The notes beneath the pieces were generated by a model, which saw only the letters and a list, made by a program, of their open reading frames with translations, ran no database searches and was not told the DNA's origin. Positions 13,724-17,076 of a stretch of 17,076 bases of DNA are shown here, in pieces (the first letter of the stretch is position 1; every line of letters starts with the position of its first letter). Origin of the DNA: DATJMJ01 sp035508795 (lineage in GTDB: Bacteria; Actinomycetota; Acidimicrobiia; Acidimicrobiales; Palsa-688). The translations under genes and the position numbers were made by a program. The DNA lies in NCBI GenBank assembly GCA_035508795.1, contig DATJMJ010000188.1:1-17076 (forward strand). The letters run 5' to 3'.

Positions 13724-15211
13724 TCAGTCCCCGCTCTCGGTTGCGAAGGTCCCTACCGTCGAGCGGGAGCGCGCCCATAGCCGCAGTGGCGGCGAGTACC
13801 AGGCTGGGGCCTTGCCCCCGAGGAAGAGGTCGATGTTGGCCGCCTGCGGGCGGGCCCCGGTGAGCGCGTAGATGGTTACGCCTAGGGCCGCACCTGTCAC
13901 TGCGAGCCCGAGGCCGATCCACAAAGCGATGCCGGTTCCGGCGTCAAGGTTGCCGTCGGTGTTCGCGGCTAGGTGGGCGAAGATCGGAGCCACCATGAAC
14001 GCGGCGACGGCGCGGAACAACTCGACGATCGCGAACACACGCTGGAGGTTGAAGGCGGGCAGCGAAAACCCGGCGACGAACAGCGCCGGGGCGACCGTAG
14101 CACCAAGGCCAAGACCCGTGAGCCCCGAACCGACGAGGGCCAACCCTTGGCTGGAGGGCACCTCGGTACGGAACACGGCTATCCCCGCTGCCAGCAATGC
14201 CATGCCGGCCAGGGGGAGGTAGTGCATGGCACGTTTGCGGATCACCAAGCCGAGCACAATCGCCGAGACGACCGCACCGCCAACCTCGGGCAGGTAGAGG
14301 AGGCCGACGTGCACCGCGCTGTAGCGCTCGGCGAGCACACCAGCGGTGAGCGCAGTCGCCGAGACCGACGCCGCAGCAGCGAACAGCGCCACCACGATGC
14401 CGGCGACCGGGATCGAGCTTGTCAGCATCGTACGGATCGTCAGGAGCGGCCGTTTGGCACGGTATTGGTAAACGACCAGGACAACTATGGTCGCGAGGCC
14501 CCCCAGGAGCGGTGCCGTTGTCTCGGCGTCCAAGAAACCGTGGCTCGTTAGCTCGGCCGCGCCGAAGAAGGCTGCCACACAGCCGACCGACGCCAACAGG
14601 ATCACGGGTAGGCCGCTCGGCGAGGCGGGATTGGCCGGCGGAGCGTCCTCGAAGGTCAGCACGGACAACACGAGCGCGAGGGCGGCGACCCCGGCGACGA
14701 TCCAGAAAAGGGGGCGCCAGGCGTCCGCTTCCGCCTGCAAGCCACCGATGAACGGCCCGAGCGCTACGGCCCCGAAGATGCACATGTTCATGATCACCGC
14801 AGTGTCCCGGAGCTTGTCGGCCGGGAACATGATCGCCAGGGGCGGGACCGCAGCGATCAACAGCAGGCTGGTGCACAGCCCCTGCAGTACGTGGCCCACG
14901 ATGTACATGCCGGCATCCTGAGCGGACGCCGTCAACACCGACGCGGCGACGAGCACGGCCGCGTACACGACCAGCATCCGCCGCTGCGGCAGGTGCTGGG
15001 CGAATTGGACGGCTATAACGGTCCCGACCGCATAAGCGGCATTGGCAAGGCCCGAACTGAGGCTCATCGTCTGGAGGCTCATATGCAACTGCCTGGCGAT
15101 GATCGGGGTCAGTGGGCCGAGCGACGAGGACAAAGCCAGGTAAGGGATGAGCGCGAACATGACCATGGCGGCTACCGCGGGGTAGCGGCCGGCAAGCAAA
15201 CCTTGGCGCAT
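13724..15211 (-). CDS. MFS transporter, probably 14-helix drug-efflux type
   Basis: This is a 495-residue integral membrane protein with about 14 hydrophobic segments between residues 13 and 450, as in the DHA2 drug/proton antiporter group. Visible features are the first helix followed by LTPIIARQLHMS, the helix-4/5 region VGHVLQGLCTSLLLIAAVPPLAIMF (104-128) and a GPFIGG turn in the helix-5 antiporter motif position. The C-terminal 45 residues after the last helix are hydrophilic and I recognise no domain in them. The start is ATG 15211 with AAGGAG about 6 bases upstream. It likely exports a toxic or unwanted compound in exchange for protons; whether it serves the neighbouring operon is unclear, since a terminator-like stem and a separate promoter lie between them. 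The stress-protein gene follows after one base. Confidence 0.88.
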   Translation of the reverse strand: MRQGLLAGRYPAVAAMVMFALIPYLALSSSLGPLTPIIARQLHMSLQTMSLSSGLANAAYAVGTVIAVQFAQHLPQRRMLVVYAAVLVAASVLTASAQDAGMYIVGHVLQGLCTSLLLIAAVPPLAIMFPADKLRDTAVIMNMCIFGAVALGPFIGGLQAEADAWRPLFWIVAGVAALALVLSVLTFEDAPPANPASPSGLPVILLASVGCVAAFFGAAELTSHGFLDAETTAPLLGGLATIVVLVVYQYRAKRPLLTIRTMLTSSIPVAGIVVALFAAAASVSATALTAGVLAERYSAVHVGLLYLPEVGGAVVSAIVLGLVIRKRAMHYLPLAGMALLAAGIAVFRTEVPSSQGLALVGSGLTGLGLGATVAPALFVAGFSLPAFNLQRVFAIVELFRAVAAFMVAPIFAHLAANTDGNLDAGTGIALWIGLGLAVTGAALGVTIYALTGARPQAANIDLFLGGKAPAWYSPPLRLWARSRSTVGTFATESGD

Positions 15212-15509
15212 CAGTCTCCTTGTGATCTCTGGCCGGGTGAAGATCGCGTGGCCGGGCCCCGCTGCCGGGCTCGTCCCGAAGAACTTTCTAGCATGAAAGC
15301 GGAGGCACTCTCCACTTTTTTACCTACCTACCCCTCCAGTCGATGGCGGCGCCGGGCTGCTTCCTCGGGCGTGCCTGCTCGCGGCCCCAGTAGGGCCGCC
15401 GGGCGCTCTGAGTAGTGGGCCCCTCGCCGTAAGTAGTGCCAAAGACGGTTTTGTTTGCAGGCAGCCCAACGCATGTTTACCCTCAGGCAGACGACTCGAG
15501 GTGGTTTAG
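15212..15509. other. Divergent intergenic region
   Basis: These 298 bases separate the divergent MFS and repeat-protein genes. They hold no convincing gene. I see an inverted repeat CTTTC-6-GAAAG (15284-15299) upstream of the MFS gene that may be an operator, a C/T-rich tract with tandem ACCT units (about 15315-15335), a strong hairpin GCGGCCC-5-GGGCCGC (15381-15399), and a candidate plus-strand promoter at 15455-15483. No good promoter for the MFS gene was found. Confidence 0.45.
15455..15483 (+). promoter_or_regulatory. Candidate promoter for the two-repeat secreted protein
   Basis: TTGCAG (15455-15460), a 17-base spacer and TACCCT (15478-15483) fit a weak actinobacterial sigma70 promoter (TAnnnT). 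The start would be near 15490, leaving a leader of about 20 bases that carries the GAGGTGG ribosome binding site at 15498-15504. Confidence 0.35.
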
Positions 15510-16706
15510 GTGAAATTCTCTGAACTATTGCGCTGGCACCCAAAAAGGATGCTCGCCGCTATAGGAGTGCTTGCTGTGCCAATGTTCGGCTGGCCAGGCG
15601 CCGCCGTAGCGGCACCCGCAAGCGGCGCACCCCTCCCGACCCTTTCCGTAGCGGTAATTGGCCCGGGCACTGTCAGCAGCCAACCGGCGGGGATCTCGTG
15701 CCCCGGGAAGTGCACCGCTCCATTCCCGGCAGGCGCTCGAGTCGTGCTTACGGCCAAACCCGGACCGGGGTCGACCTTCGTGCGCTGGAGCGGTTCGTGC
15801 TCGACGAAGGCTATCTGTACCGTCACCGTGTCGGAGCTGGTTGCAGTGGCTGCCCAGTTCTCGACGACCCCGTCGCTTTCGGGGCCAGGCCCACGGTACA
15901 TAGCTGCCCCGGGACCTTACACAGGTTCAAACGGCCAGAACGGCAACGGGTTCAGCCTCTATGTGGAGCGCGGGGGCAGGAGCATGGTCAATGTCGTCGA
16001 CCCACTGACAAGTTTGAGTTGTCAACCCAGCGGCGGGATATCAGATCATTTCAACATCCTGCAGGTCCCCTTGGGACCGGGAGGGTCGTTCAGCATCAAG
16101 ACGACCGAGCAGGGTGTGATCAACAACGCAGCCGCCAAGTTCACTTTCACGCTCGCAGGCCACTTCGAGGCGGCATCGGGAACTGCGTCGGCGATGATGG
16201 CCGGGACCTGGCGCGAGGACGTCATGTTCGCCTCGGGTACCACGACCTCGTGCACCACGAACACGCAGTCTTTTAGCACAACGCTAAACCGGGAGGCAGC
16301 TTCGGCCGGCCTGGTGATGAAAGGCAATTACACGGGCAACAATGGGCAGAACGGCAACGGGTTAAGCTTCTCGGTGGTCCCGGGGGGCCGGGGCATAATC
16401 AATGTCTCAGATCCCCTCACGCAGCTGGCCTGCCTGCCTTCGTCAGCGGTTACCGACCACCTGCAGGTGCTTCAGGTGCAGGTGTCGGCGAGCGGCTCGT
16501 TCACCTCGACGACGTCGGAGCAAGGCACCATCGCCGGCCAGGCGGCCAAAGTCAAGTTCCTTTTCGAAGGTTTCTTCGAAGGTCCGGCATCTAGCTCGGG
16601 AGCGACGACCGCAGCTGGGATATGGCGTGAAGATGTGACCTTCTCCAGCGGCTCGACGACCAGCTGCACCTCCAATGACATACCGTGGACCGCTTCGGTG
16701 AGCTAG
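15510..16706 (+). CDS. Secreted protein with bacterial-repeat domain and two copies of an unrecognised domain
   Basis: This is a 398-residue exported protein. The signal peptide covers residues 1-35 (basic start, core from L15, ending GAAVAA before PAS). Residues about 44-118 form an InlB-B-like bacterial repeat domain with SCPGKC (63-68), PAGARVVLTAKPGPGSTFVRW (in 73-93), WSGSC (93-97) and a last cysteine C103, giving four cysteines. Two copies of a domain of roughly 122 residues follow (about 137-258 and 274-395). Both share YTG-NGQNGNG at the start, GGR, DPLT, DH with LQV, GSF, EQG, AAK, G-FE, WREDV-F and TTSCT at the end, and each has two cysteines (C171/C248 and C308/C386). I do not recognise this domain. 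The start is GTG 15510 with GAGGTGG just before it; ATG 15549 is an alternative. A role at the cell surface is likely; no catalytic motif is visible. Confidence 0.8.
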   Translation: MKFSELLRWHPKRMLAAIGVLAVPMFGWPGAAVAAPASGAPLPTLSVAVIGPGTVSSQPAGISCPGKCTAPFPAGARVVLTAKPGPGSTFVRWSGSCSTKAICTVTVSELVAVAAQFSTTPSLSGPGPRYIAAPGPYTGSNGQNGNGFSLYVERGGRSMVNVVDPLTSLSCQPSGGISDHFNILQVPLGPGGSFSIKTTEQGVINNAAAKFTFTLAGHFEAASGTASAMMAGTWREDVMFASGTTTSCTTNTQSFSTTLNREAASAGLVMKGNYTGNNGQNGNGLSFSVVPGGRGIINVSDPLTQLACLPSSAVTDHLQVLQVQVSASGSFTSTTSEQGTIAGQAAKVKFLFEGFFEGPASSSGATTAAGIWREDVTFSSGSTTSCTSNDIPWTASVS

Positions 16707-16758
16707 GGGCGGACAACTCTCACCGGCCGTACGGCGGCGGCCACAGCACGCAGCGGGC

Positions 16759-17076
16759 TTAGGGCGCGATGCCCACGACCTGGGCGCTGAGGCGCTTGCC
16801 AACGAGCGAACCGTAATAGCGGGCGTCGCCAAAGGCGAATATGCCGCCGTCGGAGGCGACCATCCAGTAGCCGCGCCCGTCGGGAGTGGCCGCGATGCCA
16901 ACTATCGGCTTGTTGAGCCGGATGTGACCCGTCGAACCGTAATAGCGGGCATCGCCAAAGGCGAACATGCCGCCGTCGGAGGCGACCATCCAGTAGCCGC
17001 GCCCGTCGGGAGTGGCCGCGATGCCAACTATCGGCTTGTTGAGCCGGATGTGACCCGTCGAACCGTAATAGCGGGC
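16759..17076 (-). CDS. C-terminal end of a 42-residue-repeat surface protein (5' truncated by window edge)
   Basis: The visible 105 residues enter from the right edge and end at TAG 16759-16761. They consist of units containing ARYYGSTGHIRLNKPIVGIA, then ATPDGRGYWMVASDGG and FAFGD, with a period of 42 residues, and a final diverged half unit (GSLVGKRLSAQVVGIAP). Repeats with GYWMVASDGG and FAFGDA are common in large exported proteins of Acidimicrobiia and other actinobacteria, where they probably form a beta-propeller-like or beta-helical fold; they usually follow a separate functional domain, which lies outside this window. The gene converges on the two-repeat secreted protein; 52 bases lie between the stops, including the short palindrome CCGTACGG. 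Function unknown. Confidence 0.85.
   Translation of the reverse strand, partial: ARYYGSTGHIRLNKPIVGIAATPDGRGYWMVASDGGMFAFGDARYYGSTGHIRLNKPIVGIAATPDGRGYWMVASDGGIFAFGDARYYGSLVGKRLSAQVVGIAP
16808..17076 (-). repeat. Tandem 126-base coding repeat
   Basis: The unit starting GAACCGTAAT (plus strand) begins at 16808, 16934 and 17060, so the period is exactly 126 bases or 42 codons. The two complete units differ at only two positions by eye: G/A in the base after GCGGGC, and T/C in the GGCGAA(T/C)ATG stretch that gives Ile versus Met. The third is cut by the window edge after 17 identical bases. Confidence 0.9.

Noticed and set aside
16808..17076. CRISPR-like array
   Set aside because: The repeats are head-to-tail with no spacers, the period is a multiple of three, and they encode a clear protein repeat.

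Overview
The window looks like chromosomal DNA of a high-GC actinobacterium, most likely an Acidimicrobiia relative. The reasons are frequent GTG/TTG starts, GC-rich third positions, and a surface-type protein at the right edge built from 42-residue units containing GYWMVASDGG and FAFGDARYYGS, a repeat common in proteins of that group. The taxonomic call is an inference from these signs only. I see no tRNA, rRNA, CRISPR array, transposase or phage gene.

Layout. (1) Bases 2-580 hold the C-terminal part of a sugar-type (CUT1) ABC permease on the plus strand. (2) A small secreted protein (759-1196) follows, behind a candidate promoter and a leader that may fold in alternative ways. (3) On the minus strand, from 12961 down to 1242, lies one compact run of 13 genes that probably forms a single operon. 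It starts at a good sigma70-type promoter (13039-13067) and encodes, in order of transcription: a periplasmic-binding protein, LivH permease, a LivM-LivG permease/ATPase fusion, LivF ATPase, two lactonase-like metallo-beta-lactamase-fold hydrolases, an SDR dehydrogenase, a beta-hydroxyacid dehydrogenase, a mandelonitrile-lyase-like cupin, a PcaC-like carboxymuconolactone decarboxylase family (CMD) protein, a second beta-hydroxyacid dehydrogenase, a GntR/FCD regulator and a two-domain CMD protein. Several junctions overlap (ATGA or TGATG), which supports translational coupling. (4) A universal stress protein and an MFS transporter form a second minus-strand pair (13231-15211). (5) At the right end, a secreted protein with an N-terminal bacterial-repeat domain and two copies of a domain I do not recognise (15510-16706) converges on the truncated 42-residue-repeat protein (16759-17076).

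How the genes may work together. The 13-gene unit reads as uptake plus catabolism of one unknown small molecule. A branched-chain-type importer brings it in, NAD-dependent dehydrogenases oxidise or reduce hydroxyl groups, lactonase-like enzymes open a lactone or related ester, and the cupin and CMD proteins perform isomerisation, decarboxylation or C-C bond chemistry. The GntR protein probably senses the substrate or an intermediate. No ring-cleaving dioxygenase, monooxygenase, CoA ligase or thiolase is present, so the substrate is probably already oxygenated and non-aromatic, or is finished by enzymes elsewhere. I could not match the gene combination to a pathway I know, and it is the most likely candidate for an undescribed system here.
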